From assembly GCA_036558265.1 (NCBI GenBank), contig DATBFY010000639.1:1-21032 (forward strand): a DNA stretch of 21,032 bases, in the 5' to 3' direction. Made by a program: the position numbers and the translations under genes. Origin of the DNA: RYN-433 sp036558265. GTDB taxonomy: Bacteria; Planctomycetota; Phycisphaerae; Tepidisphaerales; Tepidisphaeraceae. This document shows positions 14,124-21,032 of the stretch, one piece after another; positions within the stretch are counted from its first letter, which is position 1; the number at the start of each line of letters is the position of its first letter. The notes under the pieces are model-generated. The model had not been told where the DNA came from. It searched no databases and saw nothing but the letters and a program-made list of their open reading frames with translations.

Positions 14124-14223
14124 TTCACCGCAAGGACGCGCAAGAAGAAAGCCCGCGACGCAGGTACCACGCACACGCGCGCCGCTGCGCCGGTCACCGC
14201 GCGAATTGGGAGGTACGCCCGTC

Positions 14224-14252
14224 GTGAAATCGTGGCGCGGGGGCGATACAAT
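14224..14252 (+). promoter_or_regulatory. Candidate promoter for the GNAT gene
   Basis: GTGAAA (14224-14229) and TACAAT (14247-14252) are 17 nt apart, four and five matches to the sigma-70 hexamers. The inferred start lies near 14259. A 6-bp inverted repeat, CGTCGG (14253-14258) with CCGACG (14268-14273), covers the start region and could be an operator. Confidence 0.4.
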
Positions 14253-14301
14253 CGTCGGGGACGACTGCCGACGCGCATTAGGGAATCCCGGAGGTTGTTT
14301 C

Positions 14302-14751
14302 GTGGCCCAGGCCGACATCATCATTGCCGACGACAAGCTGCTCCCGCACGCGGTGGAGCTTTACAACTCGATGTTCCGGCCCAAGCGGGAGGTGGACTTC
14401 TTCAAGCGGCGGTTCATGGGGCGGTACAACTGTCTGACGCTGCTGGCGCGGTTCAGCGATAAGCCGGTCGGGATGTGGATCGGCTTCGAGCTCAAGCCGG
14501 GGATGTTTTACCACTGGCTGGGCGGGGTGGTCAGCGACGCCCGGCGGCAGGGCGTGGGCCGGCAGTTGCAGGAGGCCCAGCAGGCCTGGGCGAAGGACCA
14601 CGGCTACGAGTACGTCCGCTGCGAATGCATGAACCACCAGCGGGAGTTCATCCACTTCGCCGTCGCCATGGGCTACGACATCGTGGGGATCCGGTGGGAT
14701 TCGACGCACGCGGATAACCTGATCGTGTTCGAGAAAAACCTGATCGAATAG
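14302..14751 (+). CDS. GNAT family N-acetyltransferase
   Basis: GNAT enzymes move an acetyl group from acetyl-CoA to an amine. The pyrophosphate-binding motif A is RRQGVGRQL (residues 81-89), directly after the strand YHWLGGVVSDA. The rest fits the fold: LARFSDKPVGMWIGFEL for the central strands, and FAVAMGYDIVGI for the last helix and strand. The 149-residue length is standard. GTG 14302 is chosen because CGGAGG lies 8-9 nt upstream. A candidate promoter precedes it. Its sequence pattern (DKPVG, then GGVV, then RQGVG) is shared with both domains of the next gene, so the three are likely paralogues. The substrate is unknown. Confidence 0.88.
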   Translation: MAQADIIIADDKLLPHAVELYNSMFRPKREVDFFKRRFMGRYNCLTLLARFSDKPVGMWIGFELKPGMFYHWLGGVVSDARRQGVGRQLQEAQQAWAKDHGYEYVRCECMNHQREFIHFAVAMGYDIVGIRWDSTHADNLIVFEKNLIE

Positions 14752-14759
14752 CGGAATAG

Positions 14760-14848
14760 AAGCGACAAGCGACAAGTCAGAAATGAGAAGTGGTCAGAAC
14801 CGCTACGGTCGCGTCCGTCTTCCTTCTCGCTTCTGACTTCCGACTTCT
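14760..14848 (+). repeat. Heptamer array B: inverted pair of arrays ending at the start codon
   Basis: The left array (14760-14794) has phased units AAGCGAC twice, then AAGTCAG and AAATGAG. The right array (14824-14848) reads TTCTCGC, TTCTGAC, TTCCGAC and a final TTCT, touching ATG 14849. The arms 14774-14790 and 14823-14839 are complementary at 15 of 17 positions, with one G-U pair and one mismatch, around a 32-nt loop. No Shine-Dalgarno lies between the hairpin and the ATG. It could end the upstream GNAT transcript or control translation of the next gene. Confidence 0.75.
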
Positions 14849-15796
14849 ATGTCATATTCCATCGACATCAGCGAAGTCGGGCCGGCGGAGTATCCGCTGA
14901 TCAAGGTGCTGCGGGACACGATCTTCGAGGAGTATTCGCACCGGTTCAGCACATCGTTCGAGGAGATCATCGAGGACAAGCGGGACGTATTGGCGCTGAT
15001 CGCCCACCTGGAGGGAAACCCGGTCGGGTACAAGCTGGGCTATCGCGAGCGGCCGGGGCATTATCACTCGTGGACGGGAGGCGTGTTGAAGGAGTATCGG
15101 GGCCAGGGGATCGCGGCGCGGATGCAGGCGTGGCAGCATGCCTGGCTGCGCGCGCGGGGGTATCGATCCGTCTCCTTCAACTCGTTCAACAAGTTCCGGC
15201 AGATGTTGCAGTTTGGCTTGGCGAGCGGATTCGTGCCGGATGGTGTGAACGTGCGGCCGGAGGGCGAGCTGGCGATCCATTTCGTGAAGGATCTAAGCCA
15301 GCCCGATTCGCCACCACGGGAGAAACGGCCGGCGCTGGAGGTTCACGTCGAGTCGGTCGGGCCCAACTATCACGGGCTGATCGCGCAGTTGGCGTCGGAG
15401 ACGGTCGAGCCGGTCAGCGAACCTGACATTGACCGGGAGATGGCGGGTCAGAATGCATTGGCCCTGGTGGCGTTTGCGGACGGGCGGCCGGTGGGCTTCA
15501 AGATCGGTCGCGGGCGCGAGGGACGGCGGCGGTTGTTCACATCAAGGCTGGGCGGGGTGATGAACGAGTATCGCGGGCGCGGCGTGGCGTCGGCGCTGGC
15601 GCGACATCAGATTCGGGCGGTTGCGGGAATGGGCTATCCCGCCATCCGGTGCCATGTGAAGAACGACAACGTGCCGATGCTTCGCATGGCGCTGCACGAA
15701 GGGTTCGGGATCATCGGGATGATCTTCCACGAGGGACGAAAGATGGCGCTGGTGGGGCTGGAGCGGCCGATCGACCCGGAGCGGGACCGAGGTTGA
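14849..15796 (+). CDS. Protein with two tandem GNAT acetyltransferase domains
   Basis: The 315-residue protein is two GNAT domains in a row. The first (about 1-148) has motif A at EYRGQGIAA (82-90) after YHSWTGGVLK. The second (about 163-310) has EYRGRGVAS (240-248) after FTSRLGGVMN. A short charged linker, QPDSPPREKRP, joins them. The second domain keeps a conventional end (NDNVPMLRMALHEGFGIIG), with the Asn and GF typical of GNATs, while the first has NSFNKFRQMLQFGLASGF. Tandem GNATs often have one active and one structural domain, as in mycothiol synthase; here both keep the RGxG core. ATG 14849 follows heptamer array B directly, without a Shine-Dalgarno. The gene lies 97 bp after a single-domain paralogue. 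The substrate is unknown. Confidence 0.88.
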   Translation: MSYSIDISEVGPAEYPLIKVLRDTIFEEYSHRFSTSFEEIIEDKRDVLALIAHLEGNPVGYKLGYRERPGHYHSWTGGVLKEYRGQGIAARMQAWQHAWLRARGYRSVSFNSFNKFRQMLQFGLASGFVPDGVNVRPEGELAIHFVKDLSQPDSPPREKRPALEVHVESVGPNYHGLIAQLASETVEPVSEPDIDREMAGQNALALVAFADGRPVGFKIGRGREGRRRLFTSRLGGVMNEYRGRGVASALARHQIRAVAGMGYPAIRCHVKNDNVPMLRMALHEGFGIIGMIFHEGRKMALVGLERPIDPERDRG

Positions 15797-15864
15797 TATC
15801 CACAGGTTCGGAAAACTGGGATTGCCGCGCCGGGCCGAAATTGTGTAGTACCGATCCGGGGGGT

Positions 15865-15903
15865 GGCGTCCATGGTCTGACCAGACGCGCGTGATGGGAC
15901 GCC
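15865..15903 (+). promoter_or_regulatory. Nested inverted repeat upstream of the secreted propeller gene
   Basis: GGCGTCCAT (15865-15873) pairs with ATGGGACGCC (15894-15903) with one bulged G. Inside lies the palindrome TGGTC-T-GACCA (15873-15883). The element ends 22 nt before ATG 15926 and leaves the GAGGA ribosome site free. It looks like an operator or RNA leader fold. The rest of the 129 bp gap shows no clear promoter. Confidence 0.4.
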
Positions 15904-15925
15904 GTCAAATTGCGAGGACGTTCGT

Positions 15926-17953
15926 ATGTCGATTCGTCGTTGGAAGAGCAGCCAGAGCGTCATAGAGCCCCTGGAAGATCGGCGATTGTTGTCCAGCGTG
16001 TCACTGGCGTTCAGTGGTGGATCGGGCGCGATCGCCGACACGGGTTTCAACAGCGTGTTGCCGACCAGCAGCGGAAAAGGGCTGATTTCGTCCAATCTGC
16101 GGCTCAGCAACGGTCAACTGCTCGTGACCACGACGGCCGGCGATTTGACGCGCAACAACCAGGACGACGCCCTGACGGTCGGGGTCAACGCCACGACGGA
16201 CTTCGTCGTTCAGACGCGGCTGCGCTCGCTGGCATTTAAGGCAAACTGGCAGAACGGGGGGATCTTTATCGGCACGAACCAGGACAACTACGTCAAGATC
16301 GTTGCGGGATATAACGGGGGGACAGGGCTTCAACTGGGCAGTGAAATCGGCGGCGCGTTCACCAACGCCAAGCTGGCATCGATGAACTTCAGCGGCATCA
16401 ACACGCTGGACCTGCGGTTGAAGGGTACGGCATCGAGCAAGGTGGTCGTCGCGCAATATCGCGTGAACAGCGACAGCGATTCGGCGTGGGTCACGTTCGG
16501 GCAGGTGACCAACGCGAGCGTGTTTTCCAGCGCCGCGCGGGGCGGCATCGTCTCGACCAACCTGGGGACCTCGGCCACCGTGGTGGACTACGACTCATTT
16601 TCCGCCAGCGACGGCGCGACGACACCTCCACCGCCGCCACCGCCGCCGCCGGGCACGATCTCGGTGGGCGCGAACGTGAACGTCACGCGGATGGGCGGAA
16701 ACCAGGTCGAGAGCGAGATCGCGATCAACCCGACGAACGCGAACAACGTGGCGACCGTCGCCGTGAATCAGAACAACGGCGGGTCGGCGCTCCTGGTCAG
16801 CCGAAGCTTCGACGGCGGCAAGACCTGGACCAACGCATCGCTGGGCGCGACACAGGACCACCTCAGCGGCAGCACGCCGCGCGTCGATCCGCACATCACC
16901 TTCGACCGGTTCGGCAACTTATACGTCGTGTATGAGGTGGCGGCGTCGTCGTCGGAGATCCGGGTCATCATTGCGCGAAGCAGCGACGGCGGGCAGACGT
17001 TCTCGACCAGCACCGCCGTGGGCGGGCAGGGACTCGGGATCGATTTTCCGATCATCGCCACGGGTCCGGACGCGACGAATGCGGGGCGCGAAACGGTTTG
17101 GGTGGGATACACGGATACACGGCTGCACCGGATCCGCGTGGTGGCGGCAACGTCCAGCGGCAAGGGGAACCTCAGCGGCTTTACGACACCGGTAACGGTA
17201 AGCGATTCCAACGGCAGTTACGGCTCCATCGCGGTCGGTCCGTCGGGACAGGTCGTGGTCGCTTGGCAGACGAGCACGGGCAGCCAGGGCCCATCAAAGA
17301 TCTACATGGACGTGGATACCGATGGGCTTGGGACCGGCAAGACCTGGGGCGTGGACAAATTCGTGACCAACACCAACGTCGGTGGCTTTGACTCCATCCC
17401 CGCCCAGCCCAACCGCACGATCGACGCCAACGTGGGTGTGGCGTTCGATCGCAGCGGAGGTTCGCGTCGCGGACGGCTTTACCTGGTCTACACGGACGAG
17501 GACGGGAACGAGACCAACGACACGGACATTGTGCTGCGCCACTCGGATAACCTCGGCGCCGGCTGGAGCGCGCCGCTGATCGTCAACGATGACAACACGA
17601 CGCGAAGCCAGTTCTTGCCCGCGATGGCGGTGGATCAATCGACCGGCAACGTGGCCATCGTCTGGCGCGACGCTCGGAACAGTTCGGGCAACAACACGGC
17701 CCAGCTTTACGGCACGGTCAGCATCGACGGCGGCGCGAGCGTGCGGCCCAACGTGCGGATCGGCGCGGGTATGTCCAATCAGTCAGGGGCGAACCAGTCG
17801 GGCGATCTGGATTTCGGGGATTATGAGGGCGTGGCGTTCGCCAAGGGAAAGTTCATCCCCGTGTGGGCGGATAATTCGAACTCGACGGGCAATAACCCGG
17901 ATGGCACGAATTCGAAGCTCGACCTATACACGGCCGTGGTAACCGTCAGTTAA
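15926..17953 (+). CDS. Secreted planctomycete protein: lectin-like domain plus sialidase/BNR-type beta-propeller
   Basis: The N-terminus MSIRRWKSSQSVIEPLEDRRLLS (the EPLEDRRLLS part is the diagnostic block at residues 14-23) marks a class of large exported planctomycete proteins. Residues 24 to about 230 resemble concanavalin-like/LamG modules (SGKGLISSNLRLSNG, then NWQNGGIFIGTNQDNYVKIVAGY). A nine-proline linker lies at about 234-242. Residues 245-675 form a propeller with Asp-boxes SFDGGKTW (294-301) and SSDGGQTF (352-359) and a degenerate SDNLGAGW, as in sialidases and exo-alpha-glycosidases. The sialidase catalytic Arg triad and Tyr/Glu were not identified, so enzymatic activity is unproven. 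No transmembrane anchor or C-terminal sorting tail is seen. ATG 15926 has GAGGA 7 nt upstream. Adhesion or glycan binding at the surface is the likely role. Confidence 0.85.
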   Translation: MSIRRWKSSQSVIEPLEDRRLLSSVSLAFSGGSGAIADTGFNSVLPTSSGKGLISSNLRLSNGQLLVTTTAGDLTRNNQDDALTVGVNATTDFVVQTRLRSLAFKANWQNGGIFIGTNQDNYVKIVAGYNGGTGLQLGSEIGGAFTNAKLASMNFSGINTLDLRLKGTASSKVVVAQYRVNSDSDSAWVTFGQVTNASVFSSAARGGIVSTNLGTSATVVDYDSFSASDGATTPPPPPPPPPGTISVGANVNVTRMGGNQVESEIAINPTNANNVATVAVNQNNGGSALLVSRSFDGGKTWTNASLGATQDHLSGSTPRVDPHITFDRFGNLYVVYEVAASSSEIRVIIARSSDGGQTFSTSTAVGGQGLGIDFPIIATGPDATNAGRETVWVGYTDTRLHRIRVVAATSSGKGNLSGFTTPVTVSDSNGSYGSIAVGPSGQVVVAWQTSTGSQGPSKIYMDVDTDGLGTGKTWGVDKFVTNTNVGGFDSIPAQPNRTIDANVGVAFDRSGGSRRGRLYLVYTDEDGNETNDTDIVLRHSDNLGAGWSAPLIVNDDNTTRSQFLPAMAVDQSTGNVAIVWRDARNSSGNNTAQLYGTVSIDGGASVRPNVRIGAGMSNQSGANQSGDLDFGDYEGVAFAKGKFIPVWADNSNSTGNNPDGTNSKLDLYTAVVTVS

Positions 17954-17962
17954 AGAAGTCGC

Positions 17963-18928
17963 TCACGGCCGCAGCATGTCGATGATCGCGCGGAAGCGAA
18001 TCTCGGTCTGCTCGTAGGGGACCTCGTGCTTGTGGAACGGGTAGACGTCGATGCGCTTCTCGGCCGTGATGTGGTTGTACACGCCAAAGACGCTGCTCGG
18101 CGGGCAGACGTCATCCCAGAGGCAACTTGAAACGATCGTCTTGCAGCGGATCCAGGGGGCGAGGTTGAGATTGTCGAAATAACTGAGCGTGCGAATGACC
18201 GTGTCGTAGAGTTGGGGAAAGTTCTTCAGGAAGGCGGGGATCTCCGGGTACGGCCCGGCGGGGGCGATCTCGATGGCCCGACGATAGTCGCACAGGAACG
18301 GGCCGTCCGGCAGGCAAAGGGCCGGGCGGTCGGAGAGCGCGGAGACGGCAAGCGAAAGCCCGCCCCCCTGGCTGAAGCCGGTCACCGCGAGCCGCGCGTC
18401 GTCTACCTCCTCGCGTTGGGCGAGGAGTTCGAGAGCGCGGAGGGCGTCGGCGTAGACGTAGCGGTAGTAATAGGCCCGGGCGTCGCGGATGCCCTGGGTC
18501 ATCCAGCCGATCTGGTGGCCTTCGGGATAGGTGGCGGCGTCCTGGGATTGGCCGTTCTGCCCGCGGCAGTCCATCGCCAGGACACAAATCCCCTGGGAGG
18601 CGAGGGCCAGGAGGTCGAGCGGGCGCGGGGCGCGGCCGCTGTAGCCGTGGTAGACGCAGACGGCGGGGAACGGCCCGCGGGCCTCGGGGCGGACGTACCA
18701 GCCCGCGATCCGGCCCCCCTGCTTGTCGGGGCCTTTGAATCCGTCGAATCGGACGGCATAGCAGACCAAACCGCGCGTGCGCAGGTCATAGGGGATCAGC
18801 TCGGCGTTGAGCGGTTGCTTGAGGGCGTCGGCGGTGGTGGACTCCCAGAAGGATTCGAAATCGGCCTGGCGATAGAGGGGGGGCTTGTACTGCCGCAACT
18901 GGTCGAGCGGCATGTCGATGGAGGGCAT
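17963..18928 (-). CDS. Acetyl xylan esterase/cephalosporin-C deacetylase (CE7)
   Basis: This alpha/beta hydrolase removes acetyl groups from xylo-oligosaccharides and other small acetylated substrates. All CE7 signatures are present in order: RGQ (122-124) in DCRGQNGQSQD, the nucleophile elbow GFSQGG with S186, the acid D272 or D273 in LWDDVCPPSS, and the HE motif with H301 in KHEVPY. These spacings closely match the characterised Thermotoga enzyme. The length of 321 residues is normal. There is no signal peptide, so the enzyme is probably cytosolic, which is usual for the family. ATG 18928 has GCGAGGA 7 nt upstream. It is convergent with the secreted propeller gene, with 9 bp between stops; together they could serve glycan use, but nothing more links them. 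Confidence 0.95.
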   Translation of the reverse strand: MPSIDMPLDQLRQYKPPLYRQADFESFWESTTADALKQPLNAELIPYDLRTRGLVCYAVRFDGFKGPDKQGGRIAGWYVRPEARGPFPAVCVYHGYSGRAPRPLDLLALASQGICVLAMDCRGQNGQSQDAATYPEGHQIGWMTQGIRDARAYYYRYVYADALRALELLAQREEVDDARLAVTGFSQGGGLSLAVSALSDRPALCLPDGPFLCDYRRAIEIAPAGPYPEIPAFLKNFPQLYDTVIRTLSYFDNLNLAPWIRCKTIVSSCLWDDVCPPSSVFGVYNHITAEKRIDVYPFHKHEVPYEQTEIRFRAIIDMLRP

Positions 18929-19029
18929 AGGGGTGTCCTCGCGTGACGCGCGATAGCCCGGTCGCTCACGCGACCTCGCCGGAAGGTTCCTCCGTCGAAG
19001 TGTAACGATGGTTGTGCTATTTTCCCATC

Positions 19030-19590
19030 ATGCAGATTCGCCCGGGACAGCCCGCGGATGTGGAGCGCCTGATCGACCTCGATGGCACGATCGAATCGGG
19101 CGAGTACCTGCACGTGGAGCGCACCGGGGAAGGGCTGGCGGTCGGCTGGCGACTGGAGGAGCGGCCGTTTCGCCAGAAGCGTGTGGACCCCAACGCGGTG
19201 GACGAGGATCGGCGGTTCGTGATGAAGCAGATCCTGGCGGGCGTGGAGGAGGGAATGGTGCTGGTCGGCGAACATGGCGATCAACTCGTCGCGCTGGCGG
19301 TGGCGCGGCCGGCGGTAGAGCGCGGGACGTTCGAGTTGGTCGAGCTGCGGGTGGATTACGACGTTCGCCGGGAGGGGTTGGGCAGCGCGATGCTGTACCA
19401 GATCATCGCGCGGGCGCGGGAGTCGGGCATGCGGGCGGTCATGGCGATGACGCTGACGAATAACGTGCCCGCCGCCCGCTTCCTCGCCAAGGCCGGATTC
19501 GACGTTGGCGGGGTGGACACGCACTTCATTACGAACCACGACCTGGTGAAGGAGGCGGTGGCGTTGTTCTGGTATGCGGCGTTGGATTAG
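19030..19590 (+). CDS. GNAT family N-acetyltransferase
   Basis: Motif A is RREGLGSAM (113-121), preceded by the strand FELVELRVDYD and followed by TLTNNVPAARFLAKAGF, with the Asn and GF that close the acetyl-CoA site. Length is 186 residues. ATG 19030 starts right on the first strand (MQIRPGQPAD). An in-frame TTG at 19012 would add six unlikely residues. There is no Shine-Dalgarno; TATTTT at 19018-19023 could be a -10 box that starts transcription close to the ATG, making the message leaderless, but this is weak. The N-terminal half (about 20-75) carries many acidic residues and is not recognisable. It is less similar to the GNATs at 14302-15796 than these are to each other. The substrate is unknown. 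Confidence 0.87.
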   Translation: MQIRPGQPADVERLIDLDGTIESGEYLHVERTGEGLAVGWRLEERPFRQKRVDPNAVDEDRRFVMKQILAGVEEGMVLVGEHGDQLVALAVARPAVERGTFELVELRVDYDVRREGLGSAMLYQIIARARESGMRAVMAMTLTNNVPAARFLAKAGFDVGGVDTHFITNHDLVKEAVALFWYAALD

Positions 19591-19598
19591 GTCGAGGG

Positions 19599-19626
19599 TT
19601 CAGGATTTGGGGTTCAGGGTTCAGTG
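19599..19626 (+). repeat. Heptamer array E ending at the mgtE start codon
   Basis: Four contiguous 7-mers, TTCAGGA, TTTGGGG, TTCAGGG and TTCAGTG, end exactly at ATG 19627. They fill almost the entire 36 bp between the GNAT stop and mgtE. G-rich parts of the array might double as a weak ribosome site. No inverted partner is present. Confidence 0.7.
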
Positions 19627-21032
19627 ATGGACAGCGCAGACGGTGAGCAGAAGGTCGATGGGGCGCGCGAGCACGACGAGGAGATCGCCGCCGAGGAGGC
19701 ACCGCCACCGTCGCGTCCGGAGACCTCGATCGACCTGGACGCGCCGGGGATGGCCAAGGCGGAGGGGGTGGCCGAGCGCATCGAGGACCTTCCCGCCCCC
19801 GACGGTGCCGCGGTCATGGAGCGGATGACGCCGGCGATGTCCGCCGACGTCGCCGAGGCGCTGGACCCGGAAACCGCGGGGCAGATCCTGTCGGAAATGG
19901 ACGCGACGCTGGCGGCGAGCGTCATCGCCGACATGGAGGTGCCCGAGGCCTCGATGGTGCTCGAGGCCATGGACCCCGACGACCGGGTGGACATCCTCGA
20001 GCACGTGCCCCAGCCGCTGCACGACCAGCTCATCAACGAGATGGCCGCCCTCGAGGCCGCCGAGGTGCGCAGCCTCGAGCAGTACCCGCCCGACACTGCC
20101 GGCGGGATCATGACCACCGACGTCACCGCGCTGGACGAGAACTTAACCGTCGAACAGGCGATCGAAGAGCTGCGGCGACTGTCCGAAGAACTCGAGCAGA
20201 TGTTCTACGTCTACGTGGTGGACCGGCGCAAGCACCTCGTGGGCGTGCTCTCGATGCGGGACCTGATCCTGGCGCGGCCCGGCCGAAAGCTCAACGAGAT
20301 CATGATCCCCAACGTCAGCGCGCTGCCGGCGCCGATGGACCAGGAGGAGGTGGCGCGGCTCTTCGACAAGTACGGCTACATGGCCATGCCCGTTGTGGAC
20401 GCGAAGAACCGGCTGATCGGTATCGTCACGGTCGATGACGTGGTGGACGTGTTACAGGAGGAGGCGACCGAGGACGTGCAGAAGATGTTCGGCGCCGGCG
20501 CCGAGGAACGCCTCAACAGCCGCTGGCAGTTCAGCTTCAAGATGCGGGTCTGGTGGTTGATCGTGAACCTGGCGACGGCGTTTCTGGCCGGCGCGGTCGT
20601 CGGCGCGTTCGAGGACACGCTGCACAGCCTGACGCTGCTGGCCATTTACATGCCGATCGTCGCCGGCATGGGGGGCAACGCCGGCGCCCAGGCGATGGCA
20701 GTCTCAATCCGCGGTCTGGCCCTGGGCAAGGTAGACCGCAAGTTGCTCTGGCACGTCATGTGGCGGGAGTTGATCGTCGGCGTCGCGATGGGGATCGTGG
20801 TCGGCCTGATCACGGCGGCGGTCGCGCTGCTCTGGCACCACAATGCCGGTTTGGGTTTGGTCGTGGGTCTGGCGCTGATCGTCAATCACACGCTGGCCTG
20901 CACGAGCGGGGCGGCGATCCCGTTCATCATGAAGAAGCTGGGGTTCGATCCGGCGCAGTCATCGACGATCTTCGCGACCACCTTCACCGACTGCGGCGGA
21001 TTCTTCGTCTGCCTGGGCTTGGCAAAGATTAT
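19627..21032 (+). CDS. mgtE: MgtE family magnesium transporter (3' end cut by window)
   Basis: MgtE is a Mg2+-gated channel of the inner membrane. The visible 468 residues contain an acidic N-terminal extension (about 1-40) not usual for the family, the helical N domain (about 45-150), and two CBS domains (about 150-285; IMTTDVTALDENLTVEQAIEEL, and YGYMAMPVVDAKNRLIGIVTVDDV) that sense Mg2+. The membrane domain has MPIVAGMGGNAGAQ, and SGAAIPFIMKKLGFDPAQSS before TTFTDCGGFF, whose Asp corresponds to the pore aspartate of characterised MgtE. The last membrane segment and the stop lie beyond the window. ATG 19627 directly follows heptamer array E. It lies 36 bp after the GNAT gene and may be cotranscribed with it. 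No M-box-like Mg2+ riboswitch was recognised in the short gap. Confidence 0.95.
   Translation, partial: MDSADGEQKVDGAREHDEEIAAEEAPPPSRPETSIDLDAPGMAKAEGVAERIEDLPAPDGAAVMERMTPAMSADVAEALDPETAGQILSEMDATLAASVIADMEVPEASMVLEAMDPDDRVDILEHVPQPLHDQLINEMAALEAAEVRSLEQYPPDTAGGIMTTDVTALDENLTVEQAIEELRRLSEELEQMFYVYVVDRRKHLVGVLSMRDLILARPGRKLNEIMIPNVSALPAPMDQEEVARLFDKYGYMAMPVVDAKNRLIGIVTVDDVVDVLQEEATEDVQKMFGAGAEERLNSRWQFSFKMRVWWLIVNLATAFLAGAVVGAFEDTLHSLTLLAIYMPIVAGMGGNAGAQAMAVSIRGLALGKVDRKLLWHVMWRELIVGVAMGIVVGLITAAVALLWHHNAGLGLVVGLALIVNHTLACTSGAAIPFIMKKLGFDPAQSSTIFATTFTDCGGFFVCLGLAKI

Noticed and set aside
19591..19626. Mg2+ riboswitch in front of mgtE
   Set aside because: The 36 bp gap is filled by the heptamer array and is too short for a known Mg2+ riboswitch.

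Overview
The window looks like a piece of a GC-rich planctomycete chromosome, probably near Phycisphaerae or Tepidisphaerales. Three things point there: the large exported protein at 15926-17953 begins with the planctomycete-type sorting signature EPLEDRRLLS; the prepilin-like protein at 4699-5433 has the FTLVELLVVIGIIALL start and DxHVEW ending that are massively expanded in this phylum; and envelope, lipoprotein and GNAT genes are mixed with housekeeping genes in short alternating transcription units. This is inference from protein signatures; no rRNA or tRNA gene was recognised. No insertion sequence, phage gene or CRISPR array was seen. No gap without a gene exceeds 300 bases.

Layout. 1-2225 (minus): a predicted zinc-metallopeptidase lipoprotein, an acylphosphatase, and an ABC-2 permease N-terminus that runs in frame into the C-terminal part of MoeA at the window edge (a fusion or an assembly chimera). 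2238-2924 (plus): a metallo-beta-lactamase-fold protein lacking most metal ligands. 2934-4430 (minus): a PBP4-type DD-peptidase. 4699-5433 (plus): a prepilin-like protein. 5434-6306 (minus): HtpX membrane protease. 6443-6751 (minus): thiamine-binding MTH1187-type protein, divergent from an exported Tyr/Gly-rich protein (6858-7775). 7936-9606: pyrE and an ATP-grasp enzyme. 9755-13009: a YkgJ/FliB-type cysteine-cluster protein, an OsmC protein and an MFS transporter. 12888-14123 (minus): an AI-2E/PerM-family membrane protein overlapping the MFS gene tail to tail. 14302-15796: two GNAT genes carrying three related domains. 15926-17953: a secreted lectin-like plus beta-propeller protein. 17963-18928 (minus): a CE7 acetyl esterase. 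19030-21032: a further GNAT gene and MgtE, cut by the window end.

Working together. Most units are single genes or pairs. Envelope maintenance (PBP4, HtpX, lipoprotein peptidase), transport (MFS, AI-2E family, MgtE) and surface or secreted proteins dominate. Four convergent pairs have stop codons 9, 0 and 9 bp apart or overlap by 122 bp, so transcripts probably run into each other.

The most unusual signal is non-coding. At least five intergenic sites carry short degenerate arrays with a strict 7-base period, read in the sense of the downstream gene as TT-initial heptamers loosely like TTCNGAC. Three end within 0-2 bases of a start codon that lacks an obvious Shine-Dalgarno. Two have an inverted partner array and so form 17-18 bp hairpins. 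The word differs at each site while period and orientation are kept. They recall the heptanucleotide STRR repeats of cyanobacteria, but I know of no description of a family like this.
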